Below are positions 46,101 to 56,461 of a stretch of DNA of 64,000 nt, piece after piece (the stretch's first letter is position 1; each line of letters begins with the position of its first letter). The translations under genes were made by a program, and so were the position numbers. The notes beneath the pieces were generated by a model. That model worked only from the letters and a program-made list of their open reading frames with translations. It ran no database searches and was not told where the DNA came from. Source of the DNA: Mariannaea sp. PMI_226 (Eukaryota > Ascomycota > Sordariomycetes > Hypocreales > Nectriaceae); assembly GCA_024336345.1 (NCBI GenBank), contig JANFOG010000010.1, forward strand, positions 62,001-126,000, in the 5' to 3' direction.

Positions 46101-47296
46101 GCCAGCCCTGCAGAACAGGCTCGCCAGCGCCACGAACCAACACCACTCGTCGGGGATCGAGGTCAACACACCACTCCGGAACAGAGGCCGCGCCCCGTAC
46201 ACCGACAGAACCTCAGATGGCACAGATTTCAAACCCTTCTGATTTAGGAGATGATCTCGACTCCCCCCTTGACCAGGTGTTCCAGACGCCGCCGCAGAGC
46301 GTGGCGCGTCGTCGACACAGTTCCCGGGACCTCAGCTTTGCCAAGTCAGATATTACAGGCACGGGACGTGATTCTATTTCAAGTACACCTGGGTCTCCCA
46401 TTCAGTCAATCATTTCCACTCCCCAAACTAAACCATCGTCTCAAGATGAAGGTTCCAAGAGACAAGGCCAGACTGAGGATGGGCATTCCGATGATCCCGA
46501 TGCCCAAGAGCGAAATTTGTTGGAACAAGCTGGTCTTTTACATTCCAGACCAAGCAGAGACACTACTGGCAAGACCATAACATCAACTGGCGCTGATGGG
46601 CTTGACCGTGGTGGTTCCATCGACAAAGATAAGGCTGAGAGAAGTAAGATTCGGCGAAGTCTGCAACGAACTCTTAGAGAGGGCGCTGGGCATCTATCCC
46701 ATCATCGCGTCAGCAGAAAGGGCAAAGAGTTGGCACATAATGGAGCGGGAGACGATGAAGGACGTGACGAGGGGCTCTCAAGAGGGTCGGGCAGTTTCAC
46801 GGTACATGGAAAGAAGGCATCTGTCATCAACTTTGACGGTGAACTGCAAAACATGTCGCAGGATGAGACTCTTCGAACCCGAATGCAACAGCAGCTTCCA
46901 GAACAACCAGCATCCCCAGTCCCGAGCGAAGATGATTTCTACTCCGTTATCGGAGTTCCCTTGGAGCTGAAGGAAAGAAGGGAGTCTGCCGCGAGCGCTA
47001 GCACTGCCACAGCACGAAGCTTCCGGGAGCTTCATAGAAAATACTCATCAGCCCAGGCGGCTAGAAGTGCCTCCGCTGGTGGACGGCTGACGATTCCTTC
47101 GGATACTGAGAGTGAAGTCGCCGTAAGCTTTTCAGACGGGCATAGGAGTCCGTTGCCGCCTATTGAGACAGACACAGATGAGATGGACAGGCATAGCGAA
47201 AAAGTTGACGATGAGAGTCGTGATTCTGATGAGGAATCGGTACAAGATCCAGAGCAACTATCCAGCAACCCACCTACACAGGCAATCAATGTATGA
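43119..47296 (+). CDS. Sec7-PH guanine nucleotide exchange factor for ARF (Syt1-like)
   Basis: This is an ARF-type GTPase exchange factor acting in Golgi/endosomal or plasma-membrane traffic. Exons are 43119-43443 and 43509-47296, with a 65-nt GT-AG intron, giving 1370 aa. The N-terminal about 400 residues are disordered and rich in Ser, Pro and Arg. The Sec7 domain covers about 411-590, with the glutamic finger Glu477 (PKETQQIDRFLQAF) and the FSLLILHTDVFNKNNKHKM helix. A PH domain follows at about 680-820 (VGLLWRKDIKKRKT, W near 695). A coiled coil lies at about 864-906. The C-terminal 400 residues are disordered and charged. The Sec7-then-PH order with long disordered ends resembles yeast Syt1, but the orthology is inferred. 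It is convergent with SRP72. Confidence 0.88.
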
Positions 47297-48052
47297 TGTC
47301 TGCTTTTGGCGAGTTGAGCATGTGGTTTTTTTTCCCCCAGTGTGTGTGTGTGGACTATATGTGTGTTATTTAGCGACTTTTGGGAACACGGATTCGTTTG
47401 CAAAACAATAAGAGCATCGTTAGTCATTCTTTGTCTTCATCATCTTTCATTTCTCCTACTTTTGGTTTTTTTTCTCCGTTAGGGGAAGGGAGGGGGGGGC
47501 ACGGTGAGGCGTCCATAGGCTTTGTGAAGGATGAAGAAACAAAACTGAAGTCAAGTCAAGAATAGGGTGACAACTGGTCACTCTAGGCTAAGTGCCTTTG
47601 CTGTCACGATATACAGACCGCCGGCCGGTTTCAAATGAGGACATGTATCTAGACCTTCCTTTCTTGGTTTTTTTTTTTTGCCTCTGGCTGTCTCGTTTGC
47701 CTTGTTTCGTTTCATATTGCTCATCCTTGCCTGTAGATTAGGAGGAAGGAGAAGGGAAAGGGAGGAAATACTTGGCGCTGAGTTTAAGCAAAGTATTGAA
47801 AGACATCAAGTGTAGGTAGACTTGTCACAGCTATCAAGACCAACGGACTTCATTTGAAGTTACACACCTGTCCTGAGGAAACAACTCTCGTGAACAAGTA
47901 CTTTTTGGTATTTCACAAGATAAGGTATTTCTAGTAATCCAAGTAATCCTAAGCAGCCCCTCAGGAAATTGTGCCAATGCCTGAAAAGCCACCCAATGAC
48001 AACTCTACCTCCGTGGTACCATGCCCTGAGAGGCAGGCAAAAGCACGATATC
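47297..48052. other. Intergenic between convergent Sec7 GEF and SRP72
   Basis: This 756 bp is a shared 3' region. It has T tracts near 47329, 47467 and 47669, a GT run near 47341-47350 and a short G run near 47492. The minus frame at 47860-48531 overlaps the SRP72 tail in another phase and is a shadow. Confidence 0.5.
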
Positions 48053-50041
48053 CTATTTCTTGCCCTTCTTCTTCTTCTTGGAGCTTGGTGGGGGTGCCTT
48101 TTCCACTTTAACGCCTCCACCGCCGACAAGCTCAAGCGTTTCCTCCTCCTTGACGATGCCGCCCTGAGTAGACTCACCGGCCTTCTTCTTCCCTTTCTTG
48201 CCCTTGGGGCGGTACGAGGAGCGGTCGCGGAGGGGAAGCCATCGCTCCGGGTCAGGCTTGGTCCCTTCGACGTAGTCCTTAGGTAGGCGGATCTTTCGAC
48301 TTCTCTTTCTAGGCTTTTCGATCGACTCCTGATCGGCAGGGCGCTTGGTAGCCTTAGTAGCCCTAGCAGCAGTAGCAACACCGGCGGCAAGGAGAGCGTT
48401 GACATCCACTTCATTGATCTGTGCATCGATGGGAGGAAGGTCCTCAAGGTGTTGTCTAATCGCTGAAGGATCGAAGGGAGCGAGGGCGGCCACAAGACCA
48501 GCGGCAGCGATTTCCGAGCCACGTTTCTCATTCAAGATCCTCTGGAACGAACCAGCGGCCAACTGCAGGTCTTGACGGCTTGACGATTTCAGTAGCTCAA
48601 CACCAGCCTCTTCCAGCAGCGAGTCAACGTGGCCCACTGGACGATTCTGCCAGTGCGATGCCGCCTTCACAAGCTCGGCCTTCGCCGTTGACTCTCGTCC
48701 TTGTGCGCGGTTGAGAGCAACAGCAAGACCGACAAGACCAGGGGAAAATCGCACGTCCTTTGCGTTCTCCTCAGCGTTCTCCAAACGATGCAGGAACGAC
48801 TCCAACAGGGACAATGCCGCGCCGGTATGGCCATTGTCGAGTTGCATCTGAATAATAGTCAGGACCATGCCCACATCATTAGCTCTCTTATTAGCGAGAT
48901 CATGGAGTTTTCGGATGAGATGCTTTCCAGTAATCTGGTCGGCACTGGCGGCAGCATTGAGGACGGAGAGGATGCTGGTGTCGGCGGATGTGGTAGGGTG
49001 GGCCGCTTGGTTGAGGAGGGTGGTAGTGCGGGACTTGACACCTGCGACTTTTTTGGCTTGCAAGTCAATAACGAAGCTGTTCCGACGGAGAATATTGGAC
49101 TGGCTGCTGAATAGTTTTGAACCATTCTTGGCTCCCATCACATCCTCAAACTTTCTTTGTATTAGGTAGGGGTTCTCAGTCTCTGGATTGAGTGCTAGAA
49201 GATTGTTTTGAGCTATCACAGTAAGATCTGGGTCTTCGTTACTCCTGGAGAGCAGGTTAGCAGTGTTACTTCAGTGCTATCTTTGTATTTTGGTCGCGAC
49301 TTACTCTAGCTTGGCAAGTGATTGGTACAGATCAACAGCCTCCTTCAGCTTGCCCATTTTCGCATAGACAAATGCTTGCTGGGCTAGAATAGGTCGCATC
49401 TCTGCTTCCTTGTCCTCATCTGTCAGGTCTTCTGAGGCATCGCAAAGCTTGATAGCACGTTGCAGCAGGTCAGAGGCTTCGTCGAGAGCTCCTCGGGTTA
49501 TGCAAGCACATGCAGTATTATAGCAAATTTCGAACCCATCAGAGTCTTGGGCGGAGGGTGCGCTCAACAACGGGAATCCTAACACTTCGGACTGTGCAGT
49601 AACGGCGCGGATGTTGATATTTAGGTCGTTTTCTTCATTAGCGGCATCGGTATCGAGCAGACGGCGGTAGATGGAGTCGGCATCATCGAATCGCTCAGCA
49701 CGATAAGCAACCTGGGCTGCTAGAAGACTGAAGCCTCTCTTCTGGATTCCAGCAGTTTGGAGAACAGTGGTAGCTTCGTCAAGTTTGCCTGTCTTATAGA
49801 GAGCATATGCTTGCTCAAGGAGGCAGAGAGCGCTGAGCATAGTGCCGCCTTCCGCGATGGCGCGCAGAGCGTCATCGAAGCGGTCGAGTTTGAGGAGGGC
49901 GACAATGCGGGTGTGTTGACTTGCTACGTCGGACTTATCGGCCTTGATTGCAGCATTGGCAGCCTTCAGGACTTCGTCATGATCTTCAATGGAGGATGCC
50001 CGCAGCAAGGAGCTGAGGGCGGCGGCAGGGTCTTGAGGCAT
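48053..50041 (-). CDS. SRP72: Signal recognition particle subunit SRP72
   Basis: Srp72 binds 7S RNA together with Srp68 in the signal recognition particle, which targets nascent secretory proteins to the ER. Exons are 49305-50041 and 48053-49244, with a 60-nt GTAAGT..CAG intron, giving 642 aa. The first about 400 residues are TPR-like helical pairs (for example YALYKTGKLDEATTVLQ and AFVYAKMGKLKEAVDLYQ). The RNA-binding motif near the C-terminus reads RKIRLPKDYVEGTKPDPERW, followed by RPKGKKGKKK. The end is a Lys-rich tail (SSKKKKKGKK). The start MPQDPAAALSSLLRA is the first ATG in front of the first helix; the open frame further upstream has no coding character. Confidence 0.95.
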
Positions 50042-52576
50042 GGTGGCGCTACGAGAGCCAATGCATGACCAGAAAGGCAGCCGGCGCAGGTACTGAAGCT
50101 GGGATAGGTTTCGAGAGGAGGCGCTACTTTTCGTCCGTTCGCCCTGGATCCTGCAATGGAACGATATTTCAGTAGTTTGCTGGTATCGTCTATCGTGTGT
50201 ACTGTGAATTCGAGGTAACGTGTTGGCGGGGCATTTGTTGGTGGATTTTTTGGATTGCGGGGACCAATGCCATGAATTTGAGTTGTGGTAATGTGTACAG
50301 TATGGAAATTGAACGCCAAGACATTTTTGTACTGTCCCACGATCTTGCTTGCTTCCACACACAGTCTAGGCACCTTCTCTTCGATCCGACAATATCTTCA
50401 TCCAACCTACCTATAGTACCTACCTTGGGGGATGGAGGGCCAGATAAGCTAACTAACACCGCCTCAGCATGCTTCTCAAACGAGGTTGTCCTTCACTTTT
50501 GCCTCTGCCCCTCTCTCCTTGAAGACTGCAGACCTGCCGTATCTCTTAGTCTTTGTCGATGGTATCTCTTAGTCTTGGGTCTCATCGCTTGATCGATTTG
50601 GACTGGAATCTATTAAGCTATCAGGTCAAAAACAGAGATGTCTCCAAATAAGTAGTTTATAGCCATTGGAGGACTGACCCAGCGACTGCCTCTCAAACTT
50701 GGATTTGGCGACTTGGTCCTCCTTACCTCAGTTTGACACAATCATGTCGACAATCAAATCTAAATCTCTCTCCATCCTTGCGCACCAGGTTATTTGTTGA
50801 GCTGCTGGCAGTCGGTCCTCAACTGAGATAACTAGAAGCAGTCTATTGAAAACGACTGTGTTGCGTCTCGTCTAAGCCACGTTTGAACTTGGCGAGAGAC
50901 AACATATGATCATGCATGATTTAGACAGCCAATTGCTCAAGATGAACGCCCCTTCAGTCTCTCGGTAACTTCGTCGAGGGCTTTGAGTCCTCTTTTCTTT
51001 ATATGCAACCATGTCAATCGGGAAGAAAGTGAGAATGTAGCACAGGGAGGCTTTGCAGCTACCTATGTACAGTATTCACCGACAGTTATTTCAACAGTGG
51101 TCCCATTCCGGATAAACGGAGGCGAGTAAACTCGATGAATTCTTCCCCGTTTCGAGAGCGTATGGCTTTAAAGGCAGGTCGGTTGGTGAATGACAACTGG
51201 CAGGTGACGAACAGTACATCAATCCACACCATCAGCATTAGCATCAGCATCACTGCCGGATCTTGTGTTTGAATACACTCTTAGCCAAGTCGATAGAAAA
51301 TCATTTCAAATATGTAGGTATACAACAGTTGAAAAGAAAAGCACCAGGTAATAACGTAACTTGTGCAAAGTGCATACTAGGGTGCAGCGTCTAAAATTCC
51401 CCATGGTTTGGCGAGATGCCAAGGTAGGTGCCTTGTTAGAGGTGCAGCTCCGCCAGATTGTATGACTGATCGAGGAACGCGGTTGTCAATATAACTGGGT
51501 CCCCGTCATCGGATTGATTTGCACGTGGGCATTGTAAAGGACAGCAACTGACTGACCCCAGCTGCAGACAGTACAGCAGTGCTCCATCCTTCCCAACGAA
51601 GCACTGTTCGGAGTGAGTGCTGCGGTAGTTGATCAAGCCGGAATGCAGTAACTGGTTAACTTTATTGCCTAAGTAAGTTACAGGACCAACGGGGGTGAGA
51701 GAAGTTAGAGCTGGTCGTATAATCAACATACGTCCTGGTCAGGTCTAATAAAACGAGCGGTCTCATCTACGTACTATGTAAGTCCGTATGGTCGAGGTCA
51801 GCCCAACTTAGCCAACAAGCTGGGCCATTTCTGGGTAAGGTACGGAGTAAGGAGCAAGTAGCTTCTATCTGAACTCACCAACCACTGACTATTGCCCTTC
51901 TTGACGGATGTGAGGGGGACACGGGGTGGTGACGGTGTGCGTGTGGTCACGGCCAGGGTTGCCAGGGTCCCGCGCTCCCGTCCACCCACGCCAGGCTCCA
52001 AGCAGGGAAATTCACAACCTCGACGAGATGGTCAGACTCAAATGGGGGAGAGCCTTGGTTTGCCCCCTCCCTGGCCCTCGCCTTCTACTCTAGATTACCT
52101 TACCTAAATTATCCACATAACTTGCAGTTCTATGTACAGTACGTACCTGGCCGCAGTCATTACTGGTGACAGAGTCGGACACTTTCTCACGCTCACATGG
52201 TAGAGACGTACAGTAAGTGCTGTGGCACCGCATTCTGCGAATGTACCTCCCGCCCGCCCGCGCCCGCCCGCTCCAGGATAACCTAAGCAAGACATGCAAA
52301 ACAAGAGGCTCACTCGTTGGAGATAACGAGACGGGCAAAGTCCAAGGTAAAATCAGACATGCAGGGACAGCGTCCCGGTCCAGCCAATGCCATGCCAAGA
52401 CAAGACGTCCCCGTATCGTGAATCATGGGCAGGCATTTTGGCCTCTCAAAGTTGAATGAGCAATGCCCCTAACCTTGGTGGAAAGCAAACAAGCCTTGAA
52501 ACACGGCAACAGGATACGCCTCTAATTAATTGTCAGGAAGCCCCGCGTCCCCCAATCCTTTATGGCAGGGGTTACG

Positions 52577-52606
52577 TTCTTCTTCTTCTTCTTCTTCTTC
52601 TTCTTC
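52577..52606. repeat. TTC microsatellite (10 units)
   Basis: Ten perfect TTC units. It lies in the gene-free stretch and inside spurious frames that read as runs of Ser or Leu. Confidence 0.95.
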
Positions 52607-52907
52607 CTCTGCGCAGTATTTACAGAGTTATTGTGCCTTACTCACTCTACGCACTCTCATCAGTGGTACATTGTCGCTCCAGTTTTCCCCCCATCTTCTC
52701 CGTGAACTAAACAGCCAGGCGCCCCAGTCCTTGCCGAAGTCGATGGCGCCCCCTTCGTAGGCTCACTCACTGCGAACAGCTACAAATTTGCCTTACGTAC
52801 CAGTGACAAAGAAGCTTGTGCGGGTGACCGAGAAAACGCCGCCAGCTCATAGTAAGTAGAGCCAGATTTGCGGACCAACAAGGACGAGAGCCAGGGCCAC
52901 TGAGAGA

Positions 52908-52954
52908 GATGGGGGGAGGGGAGAAGGAGGGAAGGGGGAAGGAGGGAGGGGGTT
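52908..52954. repeat. Purine tract with repeated G runs
   Basis: About 45 bases of almost only G and A on the plus strand, with at least six runs of three or more G. The pattern is compatible with a G-quadruplex or a triplex-forming mirror sequence; this is inference from composition only. Confidence 0.7.
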
Positions 52955-53733
52955 TTATGATGATGGGCGTGGGAGAAGCAGGCGATTGCTGTGTAGAGGG
53001 TATGATGCAGCATGCGAGTGTAAAGTGTGCATGAAAATGATGATTTTCAACAGCCACTCATACATACAGCATGTGCCCGCGGCGGCAATGAAGAGGCAAC
53101 TGAGGGACGAGACGAGCATCAGGTACTGTACCTGCTTACTGATTGGCAGACACACACAAAGTAACACTCAAGCCAAACTGAGACAGGCCGGGGCTAACTT
53201 CGCCCACAGAGGATAAGGAGATTAGGTGCAGTTATGGTAGAACATTTGGGAGGGCTGGAAAGTGCACTTATGAGCTCTCAGTGTGTGTGGAAGCGTGTGT
53301 GGGGGGCTAATTCTTCGAGGTGGGCATCCGCACCGAGACCACCATGATTCGGCCCATCCACGGGTACCGCACGCAGTCCATGCATCCTTTACACGAAGTA
53401 CGTACCGGCGTCCTCATATCGTTATCGATCACCTTGGCGGCCCGCAGATGGCTCCTGTCTCAAGCAACATGGCGGATCCATCAATCACCAGCCAGGTCCT
53501 GGCCACGCACGATCAAAAATGACGGGCCTCCAATCCGAGAGAGGAGACCCTTGTCAGTTCAGCTCTAACATCAACCCCTGCGCCCGTTTGCGGCCGTGAG
53601 GTCACCCCAAACGCACCCCCAAGCCACCAAGATTTGAGACTCTTTTGGCCTTTTTTTTTCTTTTTTTTTTTTCCCTTGAACTAAAGGGACTAGAAAAAAA
53701 AATCCGACATTTGGGGCGCAGGGTGGAATGGGA

Positions 53734-53769
53734 GGGGGGGGGGGGGGAGGGGGCAAAAAAAAAATTTGG
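53734..53769. repeat. Poly-G tract followed by A/T tracts
   Basis: G14 at 53734-53747, a broken G run to 53753, then about ten A and three T. Similar homopolymers (A, T) lie 40-90 bases to the left. No gene overlaps it. Confidence 0.9.
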
Positions 53770-55021
53770 TTCTGCTTCCATCTCGCCCATCCATGTCTGT
53801 CCACCAGATAGATTGAACGAACTATTCGACGTTTTGGCATCAAAGGGCCGACATGCTAACCAACCCACACAGATATCCCACACGAAGTAGTATCAACAAT
53901 TCGGCTCACCAAGCTGACTTCCCACCGACTACATCCAGGTACATAGCGTAGTGATGGTAGAATTGCTGTTTCCCAAGTCTGATCTTATTGGCATTGTTTT
54001 TGAGTGGCTTTATTATTAATTTTTTTTTATTTATTTTTTTGGTTTGATTTTCATATTTCGTTATATATGTGACCAGCACATATTGGTCCTGTCCGGTACC
54101 TCAGAGACACACCACCTACCCCTCTTGCATCATCAAGAAACGCCCGCACATGCCAGCAAATCAAGACGCGAACACTAGCTGGCTATCAGGGTCCATGAGC
54201 TCTTCCTCGGCCACCGCTTCTCCCTCGGGTTCCTGGTTCCCCTTGGTGCCCGTTGTTCGCTCTTCGTTCGGCGCCTCTCCCTTCCCCCTCCCCCCTTCCC
54301 CCATCCTCCCCCTTCTCGAATTGTTTCTGCTGCTCAGCGGACTCCTTGACGGCTTTCTCTCCCGTCCCAGTCCCATGGGGTGGTACACGACGGGGTACTG
54401 TGGTACTTTTAGCATTTCAATACCACGATAAGTCGTGGGCCCTCCCGTGGGCTTCCCGTGGGGCCGACCCCCCACCCTCTCGTCGCCTGTGCTTTCTTGT
54501 GGTGCCATGGCCATGCGGGTCTGGACGTGGGAGCCGTGATGCCATCTGCTAGCCAGCGGGCGCAACCGGTCTGGGATTCGTGGGTTGGTCGTGGATGGAG
54601 ATGGCGAGAGCGGATGATAACGTCGCGGCAGTGGATCCCTCCTTTTTGCCTGCTAGCCCGCTACCTGTGCTCCCCTCGCCCTGGTTACCTTTACGTTACT
54701 TGTCGACTACGCAGATTCCCATCGCCGCGGTCGCCGCGCGAGTTGGGTGCTTGCAGGTCTTCTTCCCGTCTTCTCTGACAACCTCATGCGCCCCTCTTAT
54801 CGTACCTTGCTAGCACGGTTGGCCGGAATCGCTCAACCCCCAGCATCCCTGTGCTCGAAATCTCGACATCGCCCTGCCTTATGATTAGAGCCGCCCATCC
54901 CCAGCGCGTGTGGGATCCTCTCTTGCTCCATCCCATATCTCCCTCATCTTCCCTTCAACCCTTCCATGGCCGGAACATCTCGCCCTCGTTACCCATCAAC
55001 CTTTAGGTTCGCAGAACCCCA

Positions 55022-56461
55022 ATGCCGCCCTCTCCCTCTAACTCTATTCCGACGGCCCCGACGCCGAATCCTTCTCACGACGACCCCCAGCTACCCAGGG
55101 GACAATGCCGTTATATCATGATGATACCGGAGCTCAAGGGCCAACGATGCGGCTGTGTAAACTTCGACCTTAACAGGGCTTTGCCCGGTGCTACCTGCCA
55201 TTGCGGTCACCTATCATGCTTCCATGTCGCATCCTCCGAAGCACCGTCTCCCGGTCAAAATAAGGCCGAATTCGAGACAATCAAGCAGCGCCTGCGAGAG
55301 CTCGAAGACAACGTCGATCGCACCGATCATGATAGGCTAGCCAGCGTCATAGGCCGTATCAGCGACCTGGAAGACACCGTTGAGAGAAATAAGGAAGAAG
55401 TTCTAAATGAACTGAAGGGATCCTACCGAAACAGCTTCGCCGCTTGGCAGATGGTTGAACAGTTGCAGAAGCGCATAAACGAGTTGGAGGAGCTTTACCA
55501 GGCCCAGAACCAACAGATCGCCCGTGCCACTCGAGATATGGAGGACCTTCGAAACCGCCAGCTGGAGTTGTTGGACAGTGATGAGATTTTGGAAGAGAGG
55601 ATAGAAAAACTTGAGAGTGCCGAGCCATTACTCTCCCCTCCCCTAGACCCTACCACGAACGATACGTCCCATGATAGCCACCAGCTCTCCTCCACAGGTG
55701 CGACTCCTGAGCATCACCGGCTATCTAAACCATCGCCAATACCTATGACACGATCCTCATCGTCTTCTAGATCATCTATGCCGTGGACTATCCACATCTC
55801 TCTGATGCCGTCTCCAGAGCAGCCATTCCCTTTTGAGAAGGACACTCCCGCCTACAAAAGGTGTCTATCCCGCGGCCTCCACCGAATGGTGGCCGTAGAA
55901 GGTGACGATGCTCACTCATTTTCGGCAGCCATATCGAGGACGTTCGGCTCCCTGCTTAAGGGCCGGCCCTGGATGCCGTTGCAGGCAAAACTATGTGATG
56001 CCGCGCAGCTTAAAGGCCTACCAATGCTGAGACCACTCGAACCCATACTTATCAACGGAGAATACGACAGAGATTTCATCCGCAACCATTGTGCTGTCGT
56101 CGATTCTAATGGAAAACTCGACTCCCTCTATATCGCCATGCAGCACGACACCCTGTCATGGAAATTCTTGAGAAGATCACCAGCCTACATCGAAGGGTTG
56201 GAGTCAAGCTGGGACCATGACGTTTATCTCGACCAGAAGGACGAGAAGGACCCCACCGTATTGATGGACTATTTTCTCGTCCGCGAAGAGAATGAACTTC
56301 CCGCCGGTGCCATCATGCCAGCATTTCCCCCCCTAAAACGCAGTGTATCAGAAGTCTCATGTTCATCTGGCCTCGATGATGTAGAGGCATCTAGAGCAAA
56401 GATGCCACGGACGTGCAATTCAGGACGCATAGAGCTTCGTCGAGGCGTTGAGACTGCGTAG
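55022..56461 (+). CDS. Uncharacterised fungal protein, Cys/His cluster plus coiled coil, 479 aa
   Basis: This single-exon gene is not one I recognise. It has three parts. Residues 1-70 hold a Cys/His cluster: Cys29, Cys43, Cys45, Cys59, His60, Cys61, His63, Cys66 and His68, which looks like a metal-binding fold (CHCGHLSCFH). Residues 75-205 form a strongly predicted coiled coil (IKQRLRELEDNVDRTD, RISDLEDTVERN, EQLQKRINELEELY). A Ser/Pro linker leads to a C-terminal domain at about 250-425, rich in aromatic residues (WTIHISLMPSPEQPFPFEKD, LYIAMQHDTLSWKFLRR). The tail holds a possible basic nuclear-localisation-like segment. There is no signal peptide or membrane span. It stands alone between 5.0 and 4.4 kb of gene-free DNA, a setting often seen for regulators in fungi. 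A regulatory or scaffold role is a guess. Confidence 0.85.
   Translation: MPPSPSNSIPTAPTPNPSHDDPQLPRGQCRYIMMIPELKGQRCGCVNFDLNRALPGATCHCGHLSCFHVASSEAPSPGQNKAEFETIKQRLRELEDNVDRTDHDRLASVIGRISDLEDTVERNKEEVLNELKGSYRNSFAAWQMVEQLQKRINELEELYQAQNQQIARATRDMEDLRNRQLELLDSDEILEERIEKLESAEPLLSPPLDPTTNDTSHDSHQLSSTGATPEHHRLSKPSPIPMTRSSSSSRSSMPWTIHISLMPSPEQPFPFEKDTPAYKRCLSRGLHRMVAVEGDDAHSFSAAISRTFGSLLKGRPWMPLQAKLCDAAQLKGLPMLRPLEPILINGEYDRDFIRNHCAVVDSNGKLDSLYIAMQHDTLSWKFLRRSPAYIEGLESSWDHDVYLDQKDEKDPTVLMDYFLVREENELPAGAIMPAFPPLKRSVSEVSCSSGLDDVEASRAKMPRTCNSGRIELRRGVETA

Larger units (their letters stand above)
50042..55021. other. Gene-free 5 kb with simple repeats and long C/T-rich leader
   Basis: This is the longest gene-free stretch, between the divergent SRP72 and 479-aa genes. 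I find no supported gene; frames at 51436-51729, 52767-53057 and 53571-53883 have no family features. It contains a CCCG-rich string at about 52248-52271, a TTC microsatellite at 52577-52606, a G/A-rich tract at 52908-52954 and G14 at 53734-53747. From about 54070 the plus strand is C/T-rich up to the start codon. That part may be promoter and a long leader. Confidence 0.55.

Noticed and set aside
47860..48531. 223-codon minus-strand frame overlapping the SRP72 end
   Set aside because: The alternative frame of the Lys/Arg-rich SRP72 tail; the SRP72 frame carries the conserved motif.
54253..54813. Several plus-strand frames of about 77-106 codons
   Set aside because: Low-complexity Ser/Pro/Leu sequences from pyrimidine-rich DNA; they overlap one another and none has a recognisable feature.
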